NCBI RefSeq assembly: GCF_002086675.1
Contig: NZ_MVIF01000005.1
Location: forward strand, 44,696-108,695
Length of the DNA stretch: 64,000 nt
Source: Mycobacterium persicum
GTDB taxonomy: Bacteria; Actinomycetota; Actinomycetes; Mycobacteriales; Mycobacteriaceae
Reading direction: 5' to 3'
The notes beneath the pieces were generated by a model. The model was not told the DNA's origin. It saw only the letters and a program-made list of their open reading frames with translations, and ran no database searches. A program made the position numbers and the translations under genes. Positions 47,522-57,600 of the stretch are shown in pieces (position 1 is the first letter of the stretch; each line of letters opens with the position of its first letter).

Positions 47522-48352
47522 TCAGTGCGTGCTGGCCCGTCGGTAACCGATGGCCATCGGTACCGCGCATGCGACGCAAATACCGATGGTCCACACCAGC
47601 ATCCCGATCATCGGAGACAGGACCGGGCCGCCCATCGCATAGCCTCGCATCGCCGCGATGGCATAGCTGACTGGCTGATGGGCGACGACCGGCTGAATCC
47701 AGCCTGGATAAGAGTTGAGCGGTACCAGGCCGGTGGAGAAGAAAATCGCGATCGCTTGCACCAGCTCCACGCCTTCAACCACGACGGTCTGCGCGGTGTA
47801 GAGCGCGACGGTGGTGACGATGGCGGCGATAGCGATGCCCAGTATCACCGGGACACTTACCCACATGAGGCTCGGGATCACGCCCTGCCGAAACCGGAAA
47901 CCCAACACAACGCCCGTGCCCAGCATCACCAAAGTGGTGAACAGCGTCCGTACCGCATTCGCCAGAATTCGAGCGATCAGACCCGATGCCCGGTGCACCG
48001 GCACCACCCACAATCGGGAAAGCAAACCCATGGAGCGCTCGCGCATCAGGTCTATCGCGACAAATGTTGAGCCAGTGATCGCGGCACCGATCGAGATGAG
48101 CGGAACAATGCTGTAGAGCCCGCTGTCGTGGGTCACGGCGTAAGCCAGGTTACCGAGCACGATGTTCAACACCACCATGAACAGAATCGGCAACACGATC
48201 GCTCCGACGACGGTGACATAGTCACGCGCCCACCGAATGAGTAACCGCTTGGTCTGCAAGAGAGTTTGCTCAACGAGCAGGCGAACAGAGTTCTCCGGGT
48301 TCTGCGAGCGCGCCGGCGCGAGCCCGACTTCCTCAGTTGTGGCCGGCATCAT
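47522..48352 (-). CDS. drrC: ABC transporter permease DrrC
   Basis: Membrane subunit of the DrrABC ABC-2 type exporter needed for DIM and PGL localisation. It has 276 residues, the same as in M. tuberculosis, starting at ATG 48352, which overlaps the drrB stop (ATGA). Several membrane spans are visible (VVGAIVLPILFMVVLNIVL, TLVMLGTGVVLGF, VILGIAIAAIVTTVALY), and the C-terminus IGYRRASTH is conserved. The open frame extends upstream inside drrB without similarity. Confidence 0.95.
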   Translation of the reverse strand: MMPATTEEVGLAPARSQNPENSVRLLVEQTLLQTKRLLIRWARDYVTVVGAIVLPILFMVVLNIVLGNLAYAVTHDSGLYSIVPLISIGAAITGSTFVAIDLMRERSMGLLSRLWVVPVHRASGLIARILANAVRTLFTTLVMLGTGVVLGFRFRQGVIPSLMWVSVPVILGIAIAAIVTTVALYTAQTVVVEGVELVQAIAIFFSTGLVPLNSYPGWIQPVVAHQPVSYAIAAMRGYAMGGPVLSPMIGMLVWTIGICVACAVPMAIGYRRASTH

Positions 48353-49215
48353 CGCCGCCTGGACAATACGACGACGGACATGGGCACCAACAACAGTGTG
48401 AAACCGACGATCCATGCCAGCGTCGGTGCCATCACAGGCCACGTCACCGGTAAGACTCTCTTGGTGGTATCTCCGGCCAGCGCCCGCATCGCCTCAACGA
48501 ACTGCGAGATCGGTTGGTTGCGGACAAACGGGTGGATCCACCGAGGAAACAGCCTCAACGGCATCAGGCCGACCGACAATAGTCCGAAGATCAAAATGGG
48601 CAAGGTCAGCAGCGGCAGCATGGCGTCGGGGTTCTTGGTAACTGTGCCAAGCAGGTCGGTGCCGAATGACAGCACAGCCCCGATCGCCAGCACCAATAAG
48701 CAAAAGCCGACGATGTAGAGGGCCCCGCGGTGGAACCGGAATCCGATCACGTAGCCGCAGACCAGCGATACCGCCAAACCGATGGAGCACCGGTACACCG
48801 AGACCGTCGCGCGGGCAAGCACCGGCGTCACCGGGGCGATCGGCATCGAGCTAAACCGTCTATTGACACCCAGCAGCGAGTCGGTTGCCGCCCGGAAGCC
48901 CGACCCGATGGCGGCGAACGAGATGGCCTGCAGTGTGACCAACGGCGTGATGTACTGCCCGAGGTTACTGGCGACGCCGGAGCTTGCACCCCCGACAAAG
49001 TGGTTCCACGGTATGGCGAAGGGTATGTAGAAGCCCACCATGAAAACCACCGGCGCGCCGGCGGTGGTGAGCAACTCGCCGATGCTCGTGCGCAAGAACA
49101 AGCGACTGATGAGCACCCGCCATTGCCGAAGCGTCGACTGGTTCAGCTTCTCCACGGTCGGGCTGAACCCCTTGAAGGCCGGTGCCGGGGTGGGAACGGT
49201 GGCCGCGGCGCTCAT
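48349..49215 (-). CDS. drrB: ABC transporter permease DrrB
   Basis: Second membrane subunit of the DrrABC exporter. It has 288 residues with about six predicted spans, including APVVFMVGFYIPFAIPW, LYIVGFCLLVLAIGAVLSF and LAWIVGFTLLLVPMSVVVL. The ATG at 49215 overlaps the drrA stop (ATGA), and its own stop overlaps drrC, so the three subunits should be made in fixed ratio. Confidence 0.95.
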   Translation of the reverse strand: MSAAATVPTPAPAFKGFSPTVEKLNQSTLRQWRVLISRLFLRTSIGELLTTAGAPVVFMVGFYIPFAIPWNHFVGGASSGVASNLGQYITPLVTLQAISFAAIGSGFRAATDSLLGVNRRFSSMPIAPVTPVLARATVSVYRCSIGLAVSLVCGYVIGFRFHRGALYIVGFCLLVLAIGAVLSFGTDLLGTVTKNPDAMLPLLTLPILIFGLLSVGLMPLRLFPRWIHPFVRNQPISQFVEAMRALAGDTTKRVLPVTWPVMAPTLAWIVGFTLLLVPMSVVVLSRRR

Positions 49216-50201
49216 CGCATGCCCGCCGACGCTAGATGACTCAGCGACTCGCTGGGATCTGTTGTCATGGACAGGAATACGTCATCGAGCGACGGCCGGC
49301 GTAGCGCGATGTCGGCCAGCTCGATGTTCGCCTCGTCGATTCGGCGCGCGGCCTCGATCAGGGTGTGCGTGCCGTCTGGCGCCGGCATTGTGATCCGGTC
49401 TGACTCGGGTGTCAGGATGGCCCTGCTCTGCTCGGGCAGCAGCGAGCCGAGCGCCGCGACGATGGCGTCCAGGTCCTTGAGATCTCGCGGCACGATTTCG
49501 CAGAATGTGTCGCCGGCACGGTGCTTGAGCTCATTCGCGGTGCCCTCGGCGATGATCGTGCCGTGGTCGATCAAAATGATCCGGTCACTGAGCGCATCCG
49601 CTTCCTCGAGATACTGTGTCGTCAACAAGGTGGCGACGCCGAGCTTCTTGAAGCTGGCCACCAGATCCCAAATCGCCTGCCGGCTTCTTGGGTCCAGTCC
49701 CGTGGTGGGCTCGTCGAGGAAAGCCACTTGCGGCTGGACCACCAATCCGCACGCGATGTCGATGCGCCGACGCATCCCGCCCGAATAGGTGCTCACCCGC
49801 CGCTTCGCGGCATGCATGAGCCCGAATTGCTCGAGCAGTTCCTGCGACCTGCGACGTGCTTCGGACTTGCTCAGCCCGTACAGGCGACCGAACAACACCA
49901 GATTCTGCTCACCGGTCAGGGCGTCGTCGACGGCCACCTGCTGTCCGGTGACCATGATCGAGCGGCGCACACCGGCCGGATCCGAAACGACGTCGTGGCC
50001 GGCGACCGTCGCCGAGCCGCCATCGGGCCGGGTCAGCGTCGACAAGATGTCCACCATGGTGGTCTTGCCGGCTCCGTTGGGACCGAGCAGCCCGATCACT
50101 TCGCCGCGGCCCACTTCGAAACTGACGTCATCGAGGGCCACTACCGTGCCGAACGCCTTGTGAATCCCGCGGACCACTACTGCCATGTCGTTGTTGCGCA
50201 T
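49212..50201 (-). CDS. drrA: ABC transporter ATPase DrrA
   Basis: Nucleotide-binding subunit of the DIM/PGL exporter. It has 329 residues, with Walker A GPNGAGKT (40-47), signature YSGGM (139-143) and Walker B AFLDEPTTGLD (160-170). ATG 50201 has GAGGAGG about 8 bases upstream, the best Shine-Dalgarno site of this operon. It starts 11 bases after the ppsE stop. Homologous to daunorubicin-resistance ATPases, but the substrate here is lipid. Confidence 0.96.
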   Translation of the reverse strand: MRNNDMAVVVRGIHKAFGTVVALDDVSFEVGRGEVIGLLGPNGAGKTTMVDILSTLTRPDGGSATVAGHDVVSDPAGVRRSIMVTGQQVAVDDALTGEQNLVLFGRLYGLSKSEARRRSQELLEQFGLMHAAKRRVSTYSGGMRRRIDIACGLVVQPQVAFLDEPTTGLDPRSRQAIWDLVASFKKLGVATLLTTQYLEEADALSDRIILIDHGTIIAEGTANELKHRAGDTFCEIVPRDLKDLDAIVAALGSLLPEQSRAILTPESDRITMPAPDGTHTLIEAARRIDEANIELADIALRRPSLDDVFLSMTTDPSESLSHLASAGMR

Positions 50202-50212
50202 TCCGATCCTCC

Positions 50213-53200
50213 TCAGCCCGCATCCAGGCTGGACAAGTCCACCAGGGCACCCGCTTCGGGTGCCCCAATCGTTTCGATCTCGTCATGCTCGGCCGCGATG
50301 GCCTCCTGGATCAATCCGCTCAGTGTGGCCGGGAAGCTCAGTGCCAGCGTTTCCACCGTTGCTGCGGGGATACGACGGGTGTCATACCACCAATCGAGAT
50401 GCAATGAGCCACCGGAGCGATACGCCCGGAGCTCGATCGCATGGCCCAACCCAGGGATCGTCTCGCGCACGGGCATCGTCATGTCGGAGTCGAACTGTAC
50501 CGGTGCATCGGTGCTCGGCAGCTCGGGAATGACGCCCGCATACCGGAAGTGGATGTCGGGGGTGCGCTGCGCACCGAGCATGCGTCCGGTCGGCGCATAC
50601 AGATACCGCAGCAGCCCGTAGCCAATCCCATAGTGCGGAACGGATTTAACGGTGTTGTGAACGGCGTCCAGCTGTTGAATCGCCGACGTGCCCGGTCCGC
50701 TCGCGCAGGCCAGCGCAATCGGGTAGTACGTCGTGAACCAGCCGACGGTCCGGCGCAGGTCGATGTCCGGCCGTAGCACCGAGCGCCCCTCGCCCTCGAG
50801 TTCGACGGCCACCACACCGTCACCGACCGTCTTGCCTATCGTTCGGCCGAGCGCGGCCAGCACGATCTCCTGGATCGACCGCCGGAACCGGCGCCGAGCA
50901 TCATCGAGCTCGAATGTCTGCTCGACGCTCAGCGTAGTTGAGAACTTGGTCAGATCCTCGGTGCTGGGCGGTTGCGTGATGTCTTGGTCAGCCAGCCACA
51001 AGGTTGCCTTGGTTGAGTTTTCGATCCAGTAGGAGCGAGTGTCGAGGGCTGCGGGATGCGTCGCGAGGGCCGCGCAGCGAACCGACCAATCCCGCCACCC
51101 GGTGGTGACTGGCTCCAGCGTGATCTCCTCGCCCGCCAACCGCTGCTCGAACGCGGTGACGATGTCGCGTCCCAGGATTTGACGCGATACATCGTCGTTG
51201 ACCGTCTCGTGCACGGCCAGCCCCAGGTAGTGCGGACCGCCGTGCGCACCGGTGATACGCACTGCTGCCAGCGGCACATCCGAATCACCTTGATCTGAGG
51301 GCAATTCGGCCAGAATCTTCGACACCGCAGCTCGTTCCTCCGGGCTGCCGGCGGCCACGTCATCAGGAAGTGACACCGTCGAAAGCCGAGTGAACTCCGC
51401 CGATGGTGCGATGTGTTGCTCCCACATTCCGGCATTGTCGACGAGCTGCAGCCGCAATGCGTCGTGGTGGTTGGCCACCGCGGTCAGCACTGCCCGGACA
51501 TCCTCCGAGCCGATTTTGGGGTCGAGGCGCAGGATCATCGGGACGCGCCAGTGACCGGTGTCGCGCAGTCCCCGGTCGAGGAAGTACGCGATATTCGGTG
51601 GAACCGCCGGATGTGCGTCAGTCACCGGGGCTTTGGCCAAACCGCTCGCCGCGAACGAGGCATCGACGGCAGCCGTCAGCGCGGCCAGGGTCGGGTATTC
51701 GTACAGGTCCTGCGGTGTAATGCTCAGGCCCTCATTGGCGGCGGACATCGCGATGCTGATGGCCATCAGGGAATCGCCGCCCATGTCAAAGAAATTGGCG
51801 TTTCGATCGATGGAGCTGACACCCATGCACTGCTCCCAGATTCGACGCAACGTGGTCTCGGTCTGGGATTCTCCGTTCTGCGCCACTTCGGCGGTGCCCG
51901 CGCCAGTCCCCGCACCCACCGGCGAGCCGTTGCTCCCGGCGGGAACCTGCGACCAGACCATGTGCTTGGGTTCCACCCAATGCCGTTGGCGGGCAAACGG
52001 ATAACCGGGCAGGGAAACCAGCTGCGGCTGGGCCGCACGCCGCGGCGTCCAGTCAACCTCGATTCCGGCGGACCACAGCTCACCCAGGGCGCGCAGGAAG
52101 GTGTCGCGGTCGTCGGCGTTTTGAATCGGGTGACGCATGAGCCGGACAGCACGATGCGTGGCCGACCACTTCGGATGCCGGATCGCCGAACCGGTGAGGC
52201 TCCCGCCGGGACCGACCTCGACGAGGACTCGACCCGGATCTGCCAGCACCACGTCGAGTTCGTCGGCGAACCTGATCGCGGAACTGATCTGGCGTGCCCA
52301 GGTGGCCGGATCGGTGACCTGCTGCTCGGTCAACCACGTTCCGGTGAGGTTACTCAGCAACGGCGTGCGCGGAGCACTGAGCTGCTGCCGGGACAGGTAT
52401 GCCTGGAATTCATCCAACATCGGATCCATCGCGCTGGTGTGAAACGCGTGCCCGGCGCGGACCCGGCGAACGGGTATCCCGGCCTCGTTGAGACGTTGGG
52501 TGAACTCGCGAATCGCGCCCTTCGGGCCGGCGACCACGCAGTTGCCGGGATCGTTGACTGCGGAGAGCTCCACCCCTGGTGAGAGGTACTGCGCGACCTC
52601 GTCGGGGCCCACCGCCACCGCGACCATGGCGCCGGGCGGGGACTCATGCATCAGGCGAGCCCGTAGCGCGACGGTTTTGATCGCCGTGTCGAGGTCGAAT
52701 ACCCCGGCCAGAGTGGCCGCGATGTATTCGCCGGTGCTGTAGCCGATGTAGGCGCCGGCACGCACCCCGTAGCTGTCGACCAGCTTGGCGAGCGCGTACT
52801 CCACCGTGAACAGCGCCGGTTGCGATCGGTCGATGCGCTCCAGATCCGTTGCGGTCCCGCTGAACACCTCGGCATGCAGATCGACGCCCATCTCGTCGCG
52901 GAATCCGGCGGCGCAGGTGTCGAAGTATTCGGCGAAAACGGGCTCGGTGTCGTAGAGCCCCTTCGCCATGCCGACGTGCTGTGCGCCCTGCCCGGGGAAG
53001 AGGAAAACGACCCGGTCCGACGCCGGCGACGTGGTTGTTTCAGCGGCACCGCCGGTGCCGGAGTCGCCGACGAAGACGTTGTCGTGCTCGGCCGCCCGCA
53101 ACACCTTGACGGCGTGTTCGCGGTCGTGGACTACGGCGGCCATGGTGATGTTGTGCTTGCGGCGCCGAGTGAGGGTGTAGGCCACGTCGGATACGTCCGG

Positions 53201-54640
53201 GCACTCCGGCCGTTCCAGCGCGCTGGCCAGGGCGTTGCGCGACTCCCGCAGCGCGGCAGTAGTTTTCGCGGACAGCAGCAGCACCTGAGGTCCGGTGGTT
53301 GCGGTGTGGGCCGGAACCGCGGGTGCCTGCTCCAAAACGACGTGCGCATTGGTGCCGCCGACCCCGAACGAGCTCACCCCGGCGCGAAGCACGCCGTCCC
53401 ATTCCCACGGGCCGTACTTGCTTTGCACGACGAACGGACTTTGGTCGAGCCGCAGCTCGGGGTTCGGGCTGGTGTAGTGCAATGTTGCGGGGATTGCTTT
53501 GTGCTTCAGGCACAGGATCGTCTTGATCAGACCCGCGATTCCGGCGGCGACTTCCAGGTGGCCGATGTTGGACTTGACCGAGCCGAGCACGCACGGGCCC
53601 GGGCGGGGCGTTTCGGAGAACTCGAATGCCGTTCGCAGCCCTTGGATTTCGATGGGGTCACCCAGCGGGGTGCCGGTGCCGTGGCACTCGACATAGCTGA
53701 CGGTCGAGGAATCGACGCCCGCCACCGCGTGGGCTTCGGCGATGACGTCTGCCTGGGCGGCCGGATTGGGGGCCGCGTAGCCCATTTTCGCCGATCCGTC
53801 GTTGTTGATCGCCGATCCGCGGATGACGGCGTGAATGCGGTCGCCGGCGTCGATGGCCGCCTGCAACGGCTTGAGCGCCACCATCGCCACACCGCTGCCG
53901 AAGACGGTGCCGTCGGCGCGCACGTCGAAGGGCCGGCAATGGCCGACCGCCGATACCATCGATCCCGGCGAGTTCCAGTAACCGACGCGGTGCGGGATGC
54001 ACAACGATGACCCGCCGGCCAGTGCCATGTCGCACTCGCCGGACAGCAGGCTCAGGCAGGCCAGGTGCACCGCGACCAGCGAGGACGAGCAGGCGGTTTG
54101 GACCGCGATGCTCGGGCCGCGCAAGTTGAACGCATGAGATATCCGCGTCGCCAGGAAATCCTTGTCGTTCTGCAGGAACAGGCTGAACTGGTCGAAGTTG
54201 AGTCCCTCGGCCAGCACGGCGTTCGGGTCTCGATGCGACAGCAGGTTGTGCAGCAGATAGCCGCTGGGAGAGCTGGTCCCGTACACGCCGATCGAGCCGT
54301 CGAACTGGGCGGGGTCACAGCCGGCGTCCTCGAGCGCATGCCACGCGCATTGCAGGAACAGCCGGTGTTGCGGGTCGAGCACCTGCGCGGCCAGCGGGGG
54401 GAATCCGAAGAAGTCAGCGTCGAATTCGTCTATCCCGTCCAGTAGCGGCGCGCGACGCACGTATGCCGGGTCGGCCAGCGTCTTGTCGCTGACGCCCGCG
54501 TCGCGCAGTTCCTGTTCCGACAGGGTGACGATCGACTCCTTGCCGCGCCGAAGATTGCTCCAAAAGGTCGACAGATCGTTCGCGCCCGGGAATCTGCCGG
54601 CCATGCCGACGACCGCGATGGCGTTGTCGGGTGTGCTCAC
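50213..54640 (-). CDS. ppsE: Phthiocerol synthesis polyketide synthase PpsE
   Basis: Last module of the phthiocerol/phenolphthiocerol line, adding the final malonyl or methylmalonyl unit. It has 1475 residues (M. tuberculosis 1488). Order: KS (C184 in QTACSSS), AT (S635 in GYSTGE, where most ATs have GHS), ACP (S957 in GGDSLMA) and a C-terminal condensation-like domain from about 1010, whose active-site region reads HETVNDD rather than HHXXXDG. No reducing domains. The GTG start at 54640 overlaps the ppsD stop. It is followed directly by drrA. Confidence 0.96.
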   Translation of the reverse strand: MSTPDNAIAVVGMAGRFPGANDLSTFWSNLRRGKESIVTLSEQELRDAGVSDKTLADPAYVRRAPLLDGIDEFDADFFGFPPLAAQVLDPQHRLFLQCAWHALEDAGCDPAQFDGSIGVYGTSSPSGYLLHNLLSHRDPNAVLAEGLNFDQFSLFLQNDKDFLATRISHAFNLRGPSIAVQTACSSSLVAVHLACLSLLSGECDMALAGGSSLCIPHRVGYWNSPGSMVSAVGHCRPFDVRADGTVFGSGVAMVALKPLQAAIDAGDRIHAVIRGSAINNDGSAKMGYAAPNPAAQADVIAEAHAVAGVDSSTVSYVECHGTGTPLGDPIEIQGLRTAFEFSETPRPGPCVLGSVKSNIGHLEVAAGIAGLIKTILCLKHKAIPATLHYTSPNPELRLDQSPFVVQSKYGPWEWDGVLRAGVSSFGVGGTNAHVVLEQAPAVPAHTATTGPQVLLLSAKTTAALRESRNALASALERPECPDVSDVAYTLTRRRKHNITMAAVVHDREHAVKVLRAAEHDNVFVGDSGTGGAAETTTSPASDRVVFLFPGQGAQHVGMAKGLYDTEPVFAEYFDTCAAGFRDEMGVDLHAEVFSGTATDLERIDRSQPALFTVEYALAKLVDSYGVRAGAYIGYSTGEYIAATLAGVFDLDTAIKTVALRARLMHESPPGAMVAVAVGPDEVAQYLSPGVELSAVNDPGNCVVAGPKGAIREFTQRLNEAGIPVRRVRAGHAFHTSAMDPMLDEFQAYLSRQQLSAPRTPLLSNLTGTWLTEQQVTDPATWARQISSAIRFADELDVVLADPGRVLVEVGPGGSLTGSAIRHPKWSATHRAVRLMRHPIQNADDRDTFLRALGELWSAGIEVDWTPRRAAQPQLVSLPGYPFARQRHWVEPKHMVWSQVPAGSNGSPVGAGTGAGTAEVAQNGESQTETTLRRIWEQCMGVSSIDRNANFFDMGGDSLMAISIAMSAANEGLSITPQDLYEYPTLAALTAAVDASFAASGLAKAPVTDAHPAVPPNIAYFLDRGLRDTGHWRVPMILRLDPKIGSEDVRAVLTAVANHHDALRLQLVDNAGMWEQHIAPSAEFTRLSTVSLPDDVAAGSPEERAAVSKILAELPSDQGDSDVPLAAVRITGAHGGPHYLGLAVHETVNDDVSRQILGRDIVTAFEQRLAGEEITLEPVTTGWRDWSVRCAALATHPAALDTRSYWIENSTKATLWLADQDITQPPSTEDLTKFSTTLSVEQTFELDDARRRFRRSIQEIVLAALGRTIGKTVGDGVVAVELEGEGRSVLRPDIDLRRTVGWFTTYYPIALACASGPGTSAIQQLDAVHNTVKSVPHYGIGYGLLRYLYAPTGRMLGAQRTPDIHFRYAGVIPELPSTDAPVQFDSDMTMPVRETIPGLGHAIELRAYRSGGSLHLDWWYDTRRIPAATVETLALSFPATLSGLIQEAIAAEHDEIETIGAPEAGALVDLSSLDAG

Positions 54641-57600
54641 AAGTCTTGTCCTCCGTGTACTTGAGGTTTGGGGGGTGTTGGCCGCCGCCGTGCCGCGGCT
54701 CCATGTCGCGCTGCCGCGCGTTGCTGCGCGCGGTCGCGAACGGTGGCCATGCTTTTTTGGTTTTCCAGCGTCTGGTCGGGGCCCGAGAGCCCGAGTTGGC
54801 GCATCAGGTCGACGGTCAGGTCATGCAGGGACGCCCCCTGCAAGATCAGTGCCACCGGCGGTTCCACGCCGAAGTCGGCCCGCGCGCCGTTGCGGATCCG
54901 CACCGCCATCAGAGAGTCAAGCCCCAGCTCTGTCAGCGGTACGGCGGGATCGACAGCTGACCGGTCAGCGTAGCCCATCACCGCAGCGATCCGCGCACGC
55001 ATCCGCTCGGTCACGACCCGCTGCGCCTCGGCCGCGTCCAGGTCGGCAAGCGCGTCGGGTCCGGCCCAGTCGCCGAGATCGCCCGCCGAGTCCAACTCGT
55101 CGACCACCCGGGTGAAGTAGCTGATGCCGCGGATCTCCGGGAAGGCGATCAGCGCCCGGTCGGCGCGCAGCCTAGCGACACCGGTGCGGGCCCGGCCGGC
55201 GGCCAGCAGCGAATCCAGGGCCTCGATGCCCTCGGCCGGGGTGATGGTGTCCAGGACGCTGCCGACCAGGGCTTGCGCCACGCCCACCTCCGACCACGGC
55301 CCCCAGTTGATCACCGCCGCTGGCAGCCCGGACGCTCGGCGCCAGGTGACCAGCGCGTCCAGCCAGGCACTGGCGCAGGCGTACGCCGCCTGGCCGGGAG
55401 AGCCCAATAGTGAAGCGACGGAAGAGAATCCGAGCCACCAGTCGAGCTGACAGCCCTCGGTGGCGTGGTGCATCCGCAGTGCTCCGGCCGCCTTGGGTGC
55501 CCATACCCGCTCGAGGGTGTCCCTGCTCATGGAGAACACCAGGCTGTCTTCGATGACCGCGGCGGCGTGCACCACACCGCGCAATTCAGCCCCTGCTTGT
55601 CCTGCGGCCTCGATGAGACGTTCGGCCACTCCCGGCGCCGCGACGTCGCCGCGGACGACCACGATCTCGGCGCGGGCTTCCAGTGCGGCCAACACCTGGC
55701 GCTGGTCGTCGGTGGGTTCGCTGCGGCCATTGAGCACCACCCGGCCGGCGCCGCGGTCCACCAGCCATTTCGCGACCACCAACCCGAGCCCGCCGAGACC
55801 ACCGGTGACGACGTAGGAGGCTCCGGGGCGGACCACCGGATGACCCGCTTGTGCATCGAGGGTGGCGCGCGACAGGCGTTCGACGAACCTGCGGTCACCC
55901 CGCCACGCGATCACGTCGTCAGTGCCCGAGTCCCGTAGTTCCGCGGTCAGCTTGGCGAGCGGGTCTGGCATGTCGTCCAGGTCGACCAGGGTGGCGCGCA
56001 TGTCGGGATGCTCGAAGGCCAGTGCCCGCACCAGACCCTTCAAGGATGCCGTTGCGGGGGCTCCCGGGTCGTCGTCGTGAACGGGCAGTCCGCCGCCGGT
56101 GACCAACCACAGCCGCGGTGAGCGGCCGTGCCAGGTGCCCACGACCGCGCGAACCACGGTCGTGATCGACCACACCCGGTCTCGCGCCGCGACCAGTCCG
56201 TCGTCCAATCCGGTCGAGGCGCCGCCGGCGAAGACAACCAGGCCGACGGGCGGGTGGTCCGGATCGCCCGCCGTTTCCGCGAATGCGGCCAGCACCGCCG
56301 GTTCGTCGCCGAGATCGGCGGTGAGCACCCGCCGCACCGAACGCCACCGTTCGATGAACTGGTCGGCCATCAGCCGGGTTTGGCTATCCGCGGTCACATC
56401 GGTGAGCACCAGCCAACTGCCGGGTGCAGCCTCGCATCCCGCCGCTGGACCGGCCTCGACCGTGATCGGGCTTTCGATCCACTCGGCATCGAAGATCTTC
56501 TGCGACAACGGCAGTGGCACCGCCCGGCGCTCAACCCGTCGCAGGTAGATGCCGCCGATTTCGGCCGCTGCCTGCCCGGTGTCGTCGATCAGGACGACGT
56601 TGCCCAGCTTGCCGGCGCCGCCGTCGAGGTTGGACAGCTGGGCTCGACAGGTGAGGTGGCGGCCGATGTCACGGTAGACCCGAATCTTGTCGAAGGACAC
56701 CGGCAGATAGCTCGCTTCGGCGGATCCCGCGACTTCGCCGTCGGGTATTGCGGCACCCAGGCTTTGCAGGGCCGCATCCAGCATGGCCGGATGAAGCCGG
56801 TATCCGGGGTGCCGCGGAGCCTCGTCGGGAAGGGTGATCTCGGTTTCGGCGGAACCGTCGGACAAACGCGAGATTCGGCTCAGCGCGGCGAAGGCGGGAC
56901 CGTGGTGTTGACCGGTCTGGCGGAGCAGGGCATAGAAATCGGCGGGCGACACGGTTGCCGCGGTGGCAGCACGATGCGCCTCGGGACGGGTGCGCGCGAC
57001 GTCGGGCGGTGCTTGTTCGACCCTGGCCGTGGCGTGCCGGCGGAAGTCGCCGTTGGGCGAGCGGGAATAGATTTCGACCCGAATCTGGCTGTCCCCATTG
57101 CGAATCAACTGGGTCGTCAGCTGGGTGTGGTCATCGAGCGGGAGCATCTGCTCGACCTCGAACTGGGTCATGCCGATCGACTCAGCGGATACGCCCAGCG
57201 CTTCGGCGCCCGCGGCCAACGCGATCTCGGCGAACGCCGCGGCCGGCATGATCGGTTGGCCGAACACCTTGTGGTCGGCCAACCACGGGGATACGTCGGT
57301 GCCGACATCGGCCTGCCAGACGTGGTTTCCGCCGCTGGGCATCTGGATGTGGGCGCCGAGCAATGGATGGCTGGCGGCCAGTTCCGACATCGCGGACCGA
57401 TCCGTGACCCAGAACCTGCTGTGCTGCCACGGTGTGGGCGGTGCGTCCACGAGACGTCCGTTGGCGTCGTCCGGGGTGGTCGCCCCGACGGTGGCGAGTT
57501 GGGTGTGGAAGAACAGCGTTTGGTCGTGGTCGCGGTTCATCGCCCCCGTGACGATCTGGTCGCCGGCGCTCTCCAGGGTTTCGGTGATGGCGTGGATGAG

